Shown: piece by piece, positions 29,354-37,262 of the stretch
Position numbering within the stretch: the stretch's first letter is position 1
Layout of the letters: every line of letters begins with the position of its first letter
Origin: an uncultured Saprospiraceae bacterium
GTDB lineage: Bacteria > Bacteroidota > Bacteroidia > Chitinophagales > Saprospiraceae
Assembly: GCA_937959275.1 (NCBI GenBank)
Contig: CALGLU010000005.1
Span: 57,986-121,985, forward strand
Direction of reading: 5' to 3'
Length of the DNA stretch: 64,000 nucleotides
The notes under the pieces: model-generated
The model's input: the letters and a program-made list of their open reading frames with translations, nothing else
The model's database searches: none
What the model was told of the DNA's origin: nothing
Translations under genes and position numbers: made by a program

Positions 29354-29381
29354 ATGAGATTTCATTCCACTGAAATCTCAT
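29354..29381. terminator. Bidirectional terminator after the adhesin gene
   Basis: ATGAGATTTC (29354-29363) and GAAATCTCAT (29372-29381) are a perfect 10-bp inverted repeat with an 8-nt loop, T-rich on both sides. It sits between the convergent LuxR-type and adhesin genes. Confidence 0.75.
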
Positions 29382-29408
29382 GTTTAATTTATGTTTTAGA
29401 GATACACT

Positions 29409-30737
29409 TTAATTCAAATTAACCCAATTAGAACCGTCGCAAAATTTCAATTTCTTAAGTGATTCATTATAATAGACGACACCTTCAGTAATAAAATCGC
29501 ATACACCTGGAGCAACAGTGGGTTTGAATTTGATGCCTTCATTAATAAATATAAGCTCTTCAAATATAGCGTTATCAACTACCGTTAATTTACCAGTGAT
29601 ACTCGAGTCACCGATGACATCTAGCTTACTATTAAATGTGACATTATCTTCTACAACCAATCTACCCTCTAGGTTCATATCCTCTCTTACCTCAAAGTTG
29701 TTTTTAAATAGTACATCATTCGTCACTTCTAAATTAGAAAATATATCGACTGATCCAGATACTGACATATTGCCGCTGACTTGGGCATTCTGGTTGAGTA
29801 TAGCATCCTTAAAAACCATTAAGTTGTCATTTGCCTGAAGGACGCCATCAACCTGTGCTCTTTTTTTCACTATTAAGTCTTCTTCAACATGTGTTTCTCC
29901 ATTTTTATAGATAACTAATGCATTTGATCTTATCGTGGCATCACCATTACCAACAATGAAAATTGGGCTATCAGATGATAGCGGCTCTCCTTGTGATACA
30001 ATGGGGTCATTGTATGTTCCAACAGCAGTCCCACTATCACCATATGACCTCAATCCATGACCGATGGCTACTGCTCCATTGTTTCCTCTTGTAGAATTAT
30101 TATAACCAATGGAGGTAGATCCGAATTCACCAAAAGCTGAATTATGACTACCAATTGCGACTGAACCGTAATCGCCATTAGCGTTAGAATAGATACCTAG
30201 AGCAACAGATCCATAATTACCTGAAGCTTCATTTCGGTGCCCTATGGATACAGAAGAGAAATCTCCTATGGCCTCAGCATTATTCCCCCATGCAAACGAG
30301 GAAGAACCTAGACTACTTTGTTTCCAAGCATCACTACTAAATAATTGCCCTCCACGGAGAGCTCCAGATTGTTTATCAAAGAAGAAGAACTTATCACTGA
30401 TTAAGTTATTGTCAGGAATCGCGTCTCGCCCAAATATAAAATCACTATTAGCATAGCCCCCAGTTTGCCTAACAGTTGAGCCTGAGGATTCAAAAGGTGC
30501 GGATGTGATCGGATCGATTCTAGAATCCAACCAATTGGTCCCATTATAGAACCATATAGAATTTGTATCAGAGTTGAAAATTGTATGCCCATCACTAGGA
30601 CTAACAATGGCATTCATTTGGATAGCTGTCAGATTCGGCAGCAAGAGACCGTCATGTCGAATCTCAGATTCTTGTGCACTAACTTGGATTGACAATAATA
30701 CTAACAACCCAAGTGAGCATAAATAAGATTTAATCAT
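29409..30737 (-). CDS. Exported YadA-head-like repeat protein
   Basis: A 442-aa exported protein (signal LLVLLSIQVSAQ). The N-terminal HDGLLLPNLTAIQMNAIVSPSDGHTIFNSDTNSIWFYNG is a common start of Bacteroidota fibre proteins. Residues about 140-245 hold 14-residue left-handed-roll repeats of the YadA head type (SVSIGHRNEASGNYG, SVALGIYSNANGDYG, SVAIGSHNSAFGEFG, STSIGYNNSTRGNNG). The remainder is a degenerate beta-repeat (VxGDxxITGKLTVxDNAIFE). There is no C-terminal YadA barrel and no T9SS tail, so anchoring is unclear. It lies 186 bp downstream of the anti-sigma gene on the same strand and may be a target or partner of that operon. Confidence 0.7.
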   Translation of the reverse strand: MIKSYLCSLGLLVLLSIQVSAQESEIRHDGLLLPNLTAIQMNAIVSPSDGHTIFNSDTNSIWFYNGTNWLDSRIDPITSAPFESSGSTVRQTGGYANSDFIFGRDAIPDNNLISDKFFFFDKQSGALRGGQLFSSDAWKQSSLGSSSFAWGNNAEAIGDFSSVSIGHRNEASGNYGSVALGIYSNANGDYGSVAIGSHNSAFGEFGSTSIGYNNSTRGNNGAVAIGHGLRSYGDSGTAVGTYNDPIVSQGEPLSSDSPIFIVGNGDATIRSNALVIYKNGETHVEEDLIVKKRAQVDGVLQANDNLMVFKDAILNQNAQVSGNMSVSGSVDIFSNLEVTNDVLFKNNFEVREDMNLEGRLVVEDNVTFNSKLDVIGDSSITGKLTVVDNAIFEELIFINEGIKFKPTVAPGVCDFITEGVVYYNESLKKLKFCDGSNWVNLN

Positions 30738-30922
30738 TTTAAAAAATTATTCGTTATTAAATTGATTAACGTCCGACATATAAACACAAAGAAAAGATAA
30801 AAGAGGCGTCAGATATTAACCAGTATCAACAACAGGTCGAATGACATTTTGAATCTTACCTATTGAGTTATTTTTATTTTAGCTCCTTCAAGAAAGGATT
30901 CTAGACGGCATTGTGTCTAACT

Positions 30923-31663
30923 CTAATTCAGTCCCAGCAACAATGCTTGAGCTGATTTATAGTATGATGACTGGGATGGAATTTTGTTTAGGAATAACTT
31001 AGTTTTCTCAATATCATCAACATTGAGATGAGCCAATGCTGAATACCAAGTAGCACCAGAACCATAGATGGGATGATCCAACAAAGGCTGAAGTCTACTC
31101 AATGATACATCATGGTCACTTACTCCAAGTTCGGCGATTGCCAAATTAAAGATGTACTGTTCATTCGTTGGATCATTGGATAACAATTCTTTTAAGTGGA
31201 CTATAGCTTCTGAGTATTGTTTTTGGTTGAAGGCTAATTGTGCACTTTGCATTAGGTTTGTATTGCTATCGCTTTTGGTGAGTAAAGAGAGTTGTGCAGG
31301 CTCGAAATATTGTCCAAAAAGATCAGAAGTTGACGTACTGGTAGAGCTAATAAGTGGCCTTAAAAACAATCCTATGATAAGTAAGGCAGCTACGGCAGCA
31401 GGAATCAAATAGAATAGTCTACGTTTTATATTAGACGATGATGGCTCAACCTTACTTTCTCGGAATTCTTGGCTGAGATCAGCTATAGCTGTTTTTGCTT
31501 CTGTAATAGCATCTTGGTTTTTAAGGAAAGTCTTTTGTGACTTCAATAGCTGTAATCTTAGATTCAAAGCATCATCTTTAGACAGAGCCAGCTCCACAGC
31601 AGCACGATCTTGCGCAGACAGCTCATTGGACAAATATTTATCTAACATGGAATCTTCAATCAT
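30923..31663 (-). CDS. Membrane anti-sigma-like protein with periplasmic TPR repeats
   Basis: A 246-aa single-pass membrane protein. Residues 1-82 form a cytosolic helical part (MIEDSMLDKYLSNELSAQDR...), like the N-terminal segment of anti-sigma factors. Residues about 83-106 are a transmembrane helix (FYLIPAAVAALLIIGLFL). GQYFEPAQ is a motif common in this Bacteroidota group. Residues about 135-240 are TPR-like (AQLAFNQKQYSEAIVHLKELLSNDP). Its start overlaps the stop of the sigma region-4 gene by 4 nt, so they are translationally coupled. It probably holds the sigma factor at the membrane and senses an outside signal. Confidence 0.75.
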   Translation of the reverse strand: MIEDSMLDKYLSNELSAQDRAAVELALSKDDALNLRLQLLKSQKTFLKNQDAITEAKTAIADLSQEFRESKVEPSSSNIKRRLFYLIPAAVAALLIIGLFLRPLISSTSTSTSDLFGQYFEPAQLSLLTKSDSNTNLMQSAQLAFNQKQYSEAIVHLKELLSNDPTNEQYIFNLAIAELGVSDHDVSLSRLQPLLDHPIYGSGATWYSALAHLNVDDIEKTKLFLNKIPSQSSYYKSAQALLLGLN

Positions 31664-31872
31664 AACTTCGATTTTTTCCAGGTGTTATAATAGTCATGTG
31701 CTTCGATGTGTTTGCGCCAGGATTGGAGGCAAGCAAATTTCCTTCTGTAGACGGTATTAGCATTAGACATTTCTAATTTCTGTGCAACTTCATCAGCCGT
31801 CGCACCATTTTCAATCAATTTTAGCAATTGCTGACATAACGGAGAAATCTGTTGAAATGTAGATGTCAACAT
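31660..31872 (-). CDS. ECF sigma factor, region 4 half (split gene)
   Basis: A 70-aa frame with a sigma region-4 helix-turn-helix: LTSTFQQISPLCQQLLKLI...TADEVAQKLEMSNANTVYRRKFACLQSWRKHI. It would recognise the -35 element. Its ATG lies inside the last codons of the region-2 frame (ATATGTTGA, 7-nt overlap, -1 frame relation). The linker usually found between regions 2 and 4 of this family seems largely missing. It could be a separately translated half, a product of frameshifting, or the second half of a gene broken by a deletion. Confidence 0.7.
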   Translation of the reverse strand: MLTSTFQQISPLCQQLLKLIENGATADEVAQKLEMSNANTVYRRKFACLQSWRKHIEAHDYYNTWKKSKL

Positions 31873-32174
31873 ATTTTGAACAGCCGTCTGATTATTTTGT
31901 GTTCGGTCTTTTTCTTACGCAAGTTATCAATCCATTTATTCTTGCAAATCGTCATGATTAAAGAATTCAGGCTTGACTTAATGACAAAGTCTTCATCAAA
32001 ACAGAGGTGCATCACAGCCTCCATTCCATCCTGAAAAATATCATGCGCATCTTCAACTGTCCCGCTATTTAGTCTTATCCAGCTAATAAACTTAGGCAGA
32101 TTGAGCTGATATAGTTCTCGAAGGATCACTTTATCACCAGTGCGAATCCCATCTATATACTTGTTTTGATCCAT
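31866..32174 (-). CDS. ECF sigma factor, region 2 half (split gene)
   Basis: A 102-aa frame with sigma region 2: ELYQLNLPKFISWIRLNSGTVEDAHDIFQDGMEAVM (2.1-2.2) and LIMTICKNKWIDNLRKKK (2.3-2.4). It would bind core RNA polymerase and the -10 element. It stops with LFKIC just as region 4 begins in another frame. The two halves total 172 residues against a usual 180-190. It is first in a coupled three-gene set with the region-4 half and the membrane anti-sigma protein, and diverges from the subtilase-CHAT pair. Confidence 0.7.
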   Translation of the reverse strand: MDQNKYIDGIRTGDKVILRELYQLNLPKFISWIRLNSGTVEDAHDIFQDGMEAVMHLCFDEDFVIKSSLNSLIMTICKNKWIDNLRKKKTEHKIIRRLFKIC

Positions 32175-32624
32175 TGTTTATATACCATAACAAAAAATAC
32201 TGTTGGCTTAGGTAAGATTAATGTTTAAGGCCGACTCTAGAATATAAACGAATATAAAGCATAACTATGATCTCAAAAAATAAAAAAGTAATGGTCCTAA
32301 ATTATGGTCGACAAATCATCATCGATGTTGCCCGATTATCCATATTTACAGACCGCTTATCGTATCAAAGCAACCATTCCCACAATAACCGAAATATTTT
32401 AAAAACTATGTTGCTATTTTTAATCGCGACGATAGATTTTTTAAACCCCAATATTAAGATGACGGTCTTACGCAAAATATTGCCTTTTAATTATTTAAAT
32501 TACGAGTAAGGTGTTCTTGGTTAAGGGTATTGAATTCTCGACCTTGATATCCTTTTCCATTCACCCTCAAACACCTAACAGTAAATAAAAACTCAAAACT
32601 ATATCTCTTTCAAATAGCCTTATT
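32175..32624. promoter_or_regulatory. Divergent promoter region between sigma operon and protease pair
   Basis: 450 bp of AT-rich DNA between the divergent sigma and subtilase genes, so both promoters should lie here. A plus-strand frame of 80 codons (32267-32509) is present but has no signal, domain or clear ribosome-binding site, and I do not accept it as a gene. No clear palindrome was found. Confidence 0.4.
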
Positions 32625-34334
32625 ATGAACACCACCTATAAACAACTCTTCATCTTAGTAGGACTTTTACTTTTATCTGTACGAATGTATGCCCAGCCTT
32701 GCCCTTATACCTTTAGTGCGAATGGAGATCCCATTATTCCAGGTACAGTCTTAGCTGAAAACCAAATCACATCAACAGGGAAAGTCCATGCGCCAAGCAC
32801 GGTTCAGTTTAGTGCTGGCAATGAAATTGTATTAGAGCCAGCCTTTGAAGTTTATGAAGGTGGAATTTTTGAGGCCGATATTGAAGGATGTGTTTCTACT
32901 TGTCCAGATGTTAATCCATGTATTGATGATACGTGTACAAAAGCATATCCACCAAGCCTATTTGATTCTAAGGGTAACGAATATTACCAACACGATTTGA
33001 TTATAACCTTCCCTCTTGATGTGACAATAAACTATCTTAATGTTGGGGGTCCTATTTACAGTTGCATGCCACCAATGGGGCCTAATACTCTAGAAATAAA
33101 TTCGCCAGGAGACACTTCTTTTTGCTTTAATATAGATTTAGTTTTGCAAGGTATCTTAGGACCAGGTATTGGTATAGGAACAATTGATACTTGTCTATGT
33201 GGAGAAAATATTATTAAGTATACCAATCATAATATGACTATGCAGGAATCGACTCCATTACAGGCCTCCTGCGGAGCAGGTGCTGAAGAAGGAGGAGGAC
33301 GATTTTCATTAAATTACGTATACGAACCAAATTTTCAGTTATTTAATGCCTTTACACTCCCCTACTTTGGCAATCAGAATCTTAATGATTTCGCTATAAC
33401 ACAAACATCCCCTCTACCTACACACACGCCTTTGATTGCCATACTTGACACGGGGCTTGAGCCGCACTTTTTGGATCAAATCCCTGGTGATCCTTTCGAC
33501 GGTAAATACCTATATAATCAAGCTACTGCAATCTGCTCAGATGTAGATGGAATTTATGGTTGGAATTTTGTAGATGACAACAATTATATAAAAGACAATA
33601 GAGGGCATGGAACATTAGTCGCAGCCAATATGATAGAGTCATTCTATAAAATGAATCCAGCAACTTTGCCTCCAGAGATCTATCCAAGAATCTTACCAGT
33701 CAAAATTATTGATGAATGTGGAAGAGGCAATACATTTGATTCAGCCTGTGGAATTAAATATGCAGAACTGCAAGGAGCAGATATCATGAACTTAAGCTGG
33801 GGGCTACCTTTCAATGATCAGATTCTTCAGCAAATCTTGCAAGAAGCGACAAATGCTGGCTCTTACATAAGTTGCTCAGCAGGCAATCAATCACTTGATC
33901 TTACGATTGAAGAACATTTCCCTTCAGGTTATGCCAATCCATACATGAACATTGATGAATTTGGAGATTCAACACTAGTGGCAGGCAATCCAAAAATATA
34001 TGAAGTTGCAGGACTATGTAAGTCTTTAATTGATCCTTGCCAGCCAAATGTTGTTAATCGCCCCTTATGGGATTTATCCAATTATTATAGTCAATCCTTC
34101 GCAGAACCAGCCTTGGGATCCCAGTACATTATCAATAGAAATTTGCCAGCTGGGGGGGAAATTTATTGCAATTTAAATGGAACATCTTTTTCTGCAGCCA
34201 TTTTCTCAGCAGCGTTGACTAGACAAATGACACTTGGACCAATTGATAAAGACATCATGAAAAACAATTCACACAAAATCCATGTAGACAATGAATACTA
34301 TTCTTATTATCTTAAATCTTTTTGTAATTATTAA
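32625..34334 (+). CDS. Exported subtilisin-like (S8) serine protease
   Basis: A 569-aa exported protease. It has a signal peptide (LLLLSVRMYAQ). Residues about 25-90 form a 3-coathanger-type domain (ENQITSTGKVHAPSTVQFSAGNEIVLEPAFEVYEGGIFEADIEGC). An insert of about 140 residues follows, then the S8 catalytic domain with Asp275 (IAILDTGLEP), His328 (NRGHGTLVAANM) and Ser521 (NGTSFSAAIFSA). It has no T9SS tail and no obvious anchor. The next gene starts 14 nt downstream, so it forms a pair with the CHAT protease. Because it is divergent from the sigma/anti-sigma operon, it may be a member of the regulon or an activator of it. Confidence 0.85.
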   Translation: MNTTYKQLFILVGLLLLSVRMYAQPCPYTFSANGDPIIPGTVLAENQITSTGKVHAPSTVQFSAGNEIVLEPAFEVYEGGIFEADIEGCVSTCPDVNPCIDDTCTKAYPPSLFDSKGNEYYQHDLIITFPLDVTINYLNVGGPIYSCMPPMGPNTLEINSPGDTSFCFNIDLVLQGILGPGIGIGTIDTCLCGENIIKYTNHNMTMQESTPLQASCGAGAEEGGGRFSLNYVYEPNFQLFNAFTLPYFGNQNLNDFAITQTSPLPTHTPLIAILDTGLEPHFLDQIPGDPFDGKYLYNQATAICSDVDGIYGWNFVDDNNYIKDNRGHGTLVAANMIESFYKMNPATLPPEIYPRILPVKIIDECGRGNTFDSACGIKYAELQGADIMNLSWGLPFNDQILQQILQEATNAGSYISCSAGNQSLDLTIEEHFPSGYANPYMNIDEFGDSTLVAGNPKIYEVAGLCKSLIDPCQPNVVNRPLWDLSNYYSQSFAEPALGSQYIINRNLPAGGEIYCNLNGTSFSAAIFSAALTRQMTLGPIDKDIMKNNSHKIHVDNEYYSYYLKSFCNY

Positions 34335-34348
34335 TTATTAGTAAGCTT

Positions 34349-37078
34349 TTGGGGTTTCGATTTGTCGTAGTTCTTGTTCTTCTAAACATTAGTCAATCTA
34401 TTGATGCTCAGGAATCCTATAAAGATCAGATAGCTAGTATTCGAACGAATACATATGATCAGGAAACCCAAATTTATTTATTTCAGCAACTTCTCACTAA
34501 TAGTGAAAATGAGAACATTAGCCTAGATACGCTGGCATTGATCCATTACTATTTAAGTTTCAGATATTTCAATATCAACAATTTAGCGCAGTCGAAAACT
34601 CATGCCGAAACGGCAATTGAGTATTATGAACGTATAGATTATAAAGACTATCATCATCCCAATATTATTGGCAAATTGGGTGACATTTATTATAATTCGA
34701 ATTTGCTTGACAAAGCTATACAAACATATGATCGATTAGATACATTTCACATTCACGGGAGGGGATATAATGCCTTACTCAATGCTAAACGTATTAGTGC
34801 CAAAATATATCGAAGAAAAGGGGACTTAGAAACCGAAATAAGAGTGTTAGAATTCTGTGAAACATTTATTGATTCTTGCTCTATAAATGCTCAATCGGCA
34901 TTTTATTTAGATTTATCAATTACTTATTCTAACAATGGCGACTCGTATTTAACAAAGTCAAAAGAATCGCTTCGTAAATCTGTTGATCTCAATTACAACA
35001 AGGCGACCAAGTCATACATTAGCCCTGTCCGTCGTGAACACCAAATACAGCAAGAAGCATTTATAGCCCTCAAAGAAAAAAATACAGATCAAGCGGCTAC
35101 ACTCTATGAAAGCGCCTTGATGTATTCATCATTACACATCTCAAATATCGATGGACCGACTCAAGCTAGAGCCATGGCTAACCTTTCATTTTCAATATTA
35201 GAATCGGGTCTTCCGCGGCGAGCACTACAATGGGTGAAACGTGCAGAGAATACGTTTGATGAATATGGAAATCCTTTTTTTGAACTTGAAGAAGGCTTAA
35301 TTTACAATGTTGCCTCTGATGTCTATTTAGAACTAAATGATTATAAATTATCAACTCAGTATGCTGACAAGGTGCTTTCTTTATTCGACAACAAGAATTT
35401 TGAATCAAGCAGATGTAAATTTTGCTTGTTAGAAGCTTTGCAAAGTAAAATACTTGCTCTATACAAACTTGATCACAAAAATAACAATCAAAAAAACAAA
35501 AAGAACATCCTTCAATTAATACAAGAATTTGATAAAATAGCTGATTTATATATTAACGAAACACTTTTTGAAGAATCAGCTATTTTTATCAAAGACAAAA
35601 CAAATGAGCTCTATCCTTCGCTAATTGATATCCTGGGTCAATATAAGCACAAGGAATTATTCTGGAAATTATCAGAAAAATCAAAAGGTCTCTTATTACT
35701 TGATGCTCTTAAAACTGAGTCAGCCTTAGATCCTCAAATTGCTGATTCTTTGAGAATCAATCGAGAAAAACAAATTGAACTGAGTTATAAACTGGCACAT
35801 GAAAAACTCACAGTCCCTCAGCAAGATAGCATCAAAATAGAATTAGCCACCAATAAAAATATTGAATTAACGATTCAAAGCGAGTTGAAGAAAAAAACGA
35901 TTAGAAAAAAGTTTCCATCAATCGCCTTAGAAGAAATAATTAACCAACTCGATTCACAAACACTCATTCAATACCAATTTGGCAAGGACTATTTATACTG
36001 TATTAAAATTGAACATAGTAAAGCTGAAGTCTATCAGTTAGGCAACGTGGATAGCATTATCAATTTAGCTACATCCTATACTAAGTATTTAAATACGCCC
36101 TCAAATTCAATTGAAGCTCTCACAAACTTATTCACTACTTCCTATGAGCTATTTGCATGTTTAATAAAACCCTTAGAACTTGAGAGTCATGATGTCATAT
36201 TAATAACTGATGGCGTCCTTAACTTCTTGCCCTTTGAGTCACTACTAAAATCTAAAATTGAACAGTTGAATCGGCCACAATATTTACTTCAAAGCTATAA
36301 TTTTCAATATCAAAATTCTGGCAGCTTGTTCGCTACACTCGATGCCTATAAAAATACAAATACCAAAGTCTCCCTATTTAATCCTGAGTATAATCCAGCG
36401 GCTAATTCCAATACTCAATTAACGCCTCTCGCTTTTTCGAATCAAGAAGTTGAAGCCATACAGCAAGAAATTTATGCAACACATAAACATACAAAAGAGG
36501 ATTTCTATGATGCCATGTCCTCGGGCAACAGCATTCACTTTAGTGGTCATGCAGTCATCGACAACATTGATAATAGCTGGACATATTTAGCTTTTGGTTT
36601 AGGGAGTGAGTTAGAGAATAAAATTACATTACAAGAACTCTATAACAGAAAATCATCATCTGATCTGGTATTTATGAGTGCGTGTAATACCAGTACCGGT
36701 AACATCATGCTTGGTGAAGGCGTATCAAGTCTATCACGTGGATTCCTATACACTGGAGTAAAATCTGTTGTTAGTTCGCTGTGGTCAGTTGACGATCAAT
36801 CCACATCAAAAATAGCTAGTTTGTTTTATAAATATTTAAAAGAAGGGCATCGCAAAAGTCAAGCTTTGCGACAGGCGAAATTAAGCTATTTGGAGCAGGC
36901 TGCCGATGAGCTAAGGCATCCGTATTATTGGTCAAGTATCATATCTATAGGAAACGATGCGCCTATTCAACTTAGAGCATCACTTAAATGGAGCTCCCTA
37001 TTGGCAGGACTTGGCATATTTTTTTTAAGTCTTTTTGCTGCGCGGTGGTTTTGGAAGTTAAGTCATAATTCAGTATAA
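34349..37078 (+). CDS. Exported TPR-CHAT caspase-like protease with C-terminal membrane anchor
   Basis: A 909-aa protein. It has a signal peptide (FVVVLVLLNISQSIDAQ), TPR-like helices over about residues 40-330 (ALIHYYLSFRYFNINNLAQSKTHAETAIEYY), a helical linker, and a CHAT peptidase domain (about 640-880). The catalytic pair is His734 (IHFSGHAVID) and Cys779 (LVFMSACNTSTG). A transmembrane helix (about 884-902, LAGLGIFFLSLFAARWFW) and the basic end KLSHNSV follow, so the protease should face the periplasm. The start is TTG at 34349: upstream in this frame there is only a stop and no ATG. It is 14 nt after the subtilase gene. A strong terminator follows. Confidence 0.85.
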   Translation: MGFRFVVVLVLLNISQSIDAQESYKDQIASIRTNTYDQETQIYLFQQLLTNSENENISLDTLALIHYYLSFRYFNINNLAQSKTHAETAIEYYERIDYKDYHHPNIIGKLGDIYYNSNLLDKAIQTYDRLDTFHIHGRGYNALLNAKRISAKIYRRKGDLETEIRVLEFCETFIDSCSINAQSAFYLDLSITYSNNGDSYLTKSKESLRKSVDLNYNKATKSYISPVRREHQIQQEAFIALKEKNTDQAATLYESALMYSSLHISNIDGPTQARAMANLSFSILESGLPRRALQWVKRAENTFDEYGNPFFELEEGLIYNVASDVYLELNDYKLSTQYADKVLSLFDNKNFESSRCKFCLLEALQSKILALYKLDHKNNNQKNKKNILQLIQEFDKIADLYINETLFEESAIFIKDKTNELYPSLIDILGQYKHKELFWKLSEKSKGLLLLDALKTESALDPQIADSLRINREKQIELSYKLAHEKLTVPQQDSIKIELATNKNIELTIQSELKKKTIRKKFPSIALEEIINQLDSQTLIQYQFGKDYLYCIKIEHSKAEVYQLGNVDSIINLATSYTKYLNTPSNSIEALTNLFTTSYELFACLIKPLELESHDVILITDGVLNFLPFESLLKSKIEQLNRPQYLLQSYNFQYQNSGSLFATLDAYKNTNTKVSLFNPEYNPAANSNTQLTPLAFSNQEVEAIQQEIYATHKHTKEDFYDAMSSGNSIHFSGHAVIDNIDNSWTYLAFGLGSELENKITLQELYNRKSSSDLVFMSACNTSTGNIMLGEGVSSLSRGFLYTGVKSVVSSLWSVDDQSTSKIASLFYKYLKEGHRKSQALRQAKLSYLEQAADELRHPYYWSSIISIGNDAPIQLRASLKWSSLLAGLGIFFLSLFAARWFWKLSHNSV

Positions 37079-37210
37079 TCTTTGGCAAGCCCCGTGATGA
37101 ATCACAGGACTACCACCCTGTCACAACTAAGGCGTTCGTTAATCGCTAATTCTAGGATTGGTATCAATAGAAATAATGGCTTAGTCATTGAACACCAATT
37201 GTTGCATAAA

Positions 37211-37242
37211 AAAAGCCAAGCTGAATTTACAACTTGGCTTTT
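37211..37242. terminator. Bidirectional intrinsic terminator
   Basis: AAAAGCCAAG (37211-37220) and CTTGGCTTTT (37233-37242) form a perfect 10-bp stem with a 12-nt loop, with an A run before and a T run after. It lies between the convergent CHAT and fadJ-like genes and should serve both. Confidence 0.9.
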
Positions 37243-37262
37243 ACTTATTTTATTTTAAATCA

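Noticed and set aside
32267..32509. Plus-strand frame of 80 codons in the divergent sigma/subtilase gap
   Set aside because: No domain or conserved context; the region must hold two promoters.
30923..37078. Reading the TPR-CHAT protein as part of a type III-E CRISPR (Craspase) system
   Set aside because: No Cas7-11, no repeats and no Csx30/31 homologue are visible, and this CHAT protein is exported.
37083..37130. Possible small RNA or tRNA-like fold after the CHAT gene
   Set aside because: Only a short GTGAT-GA-ATCAC stem is present; no cloverleaf or conserved RNA motif.
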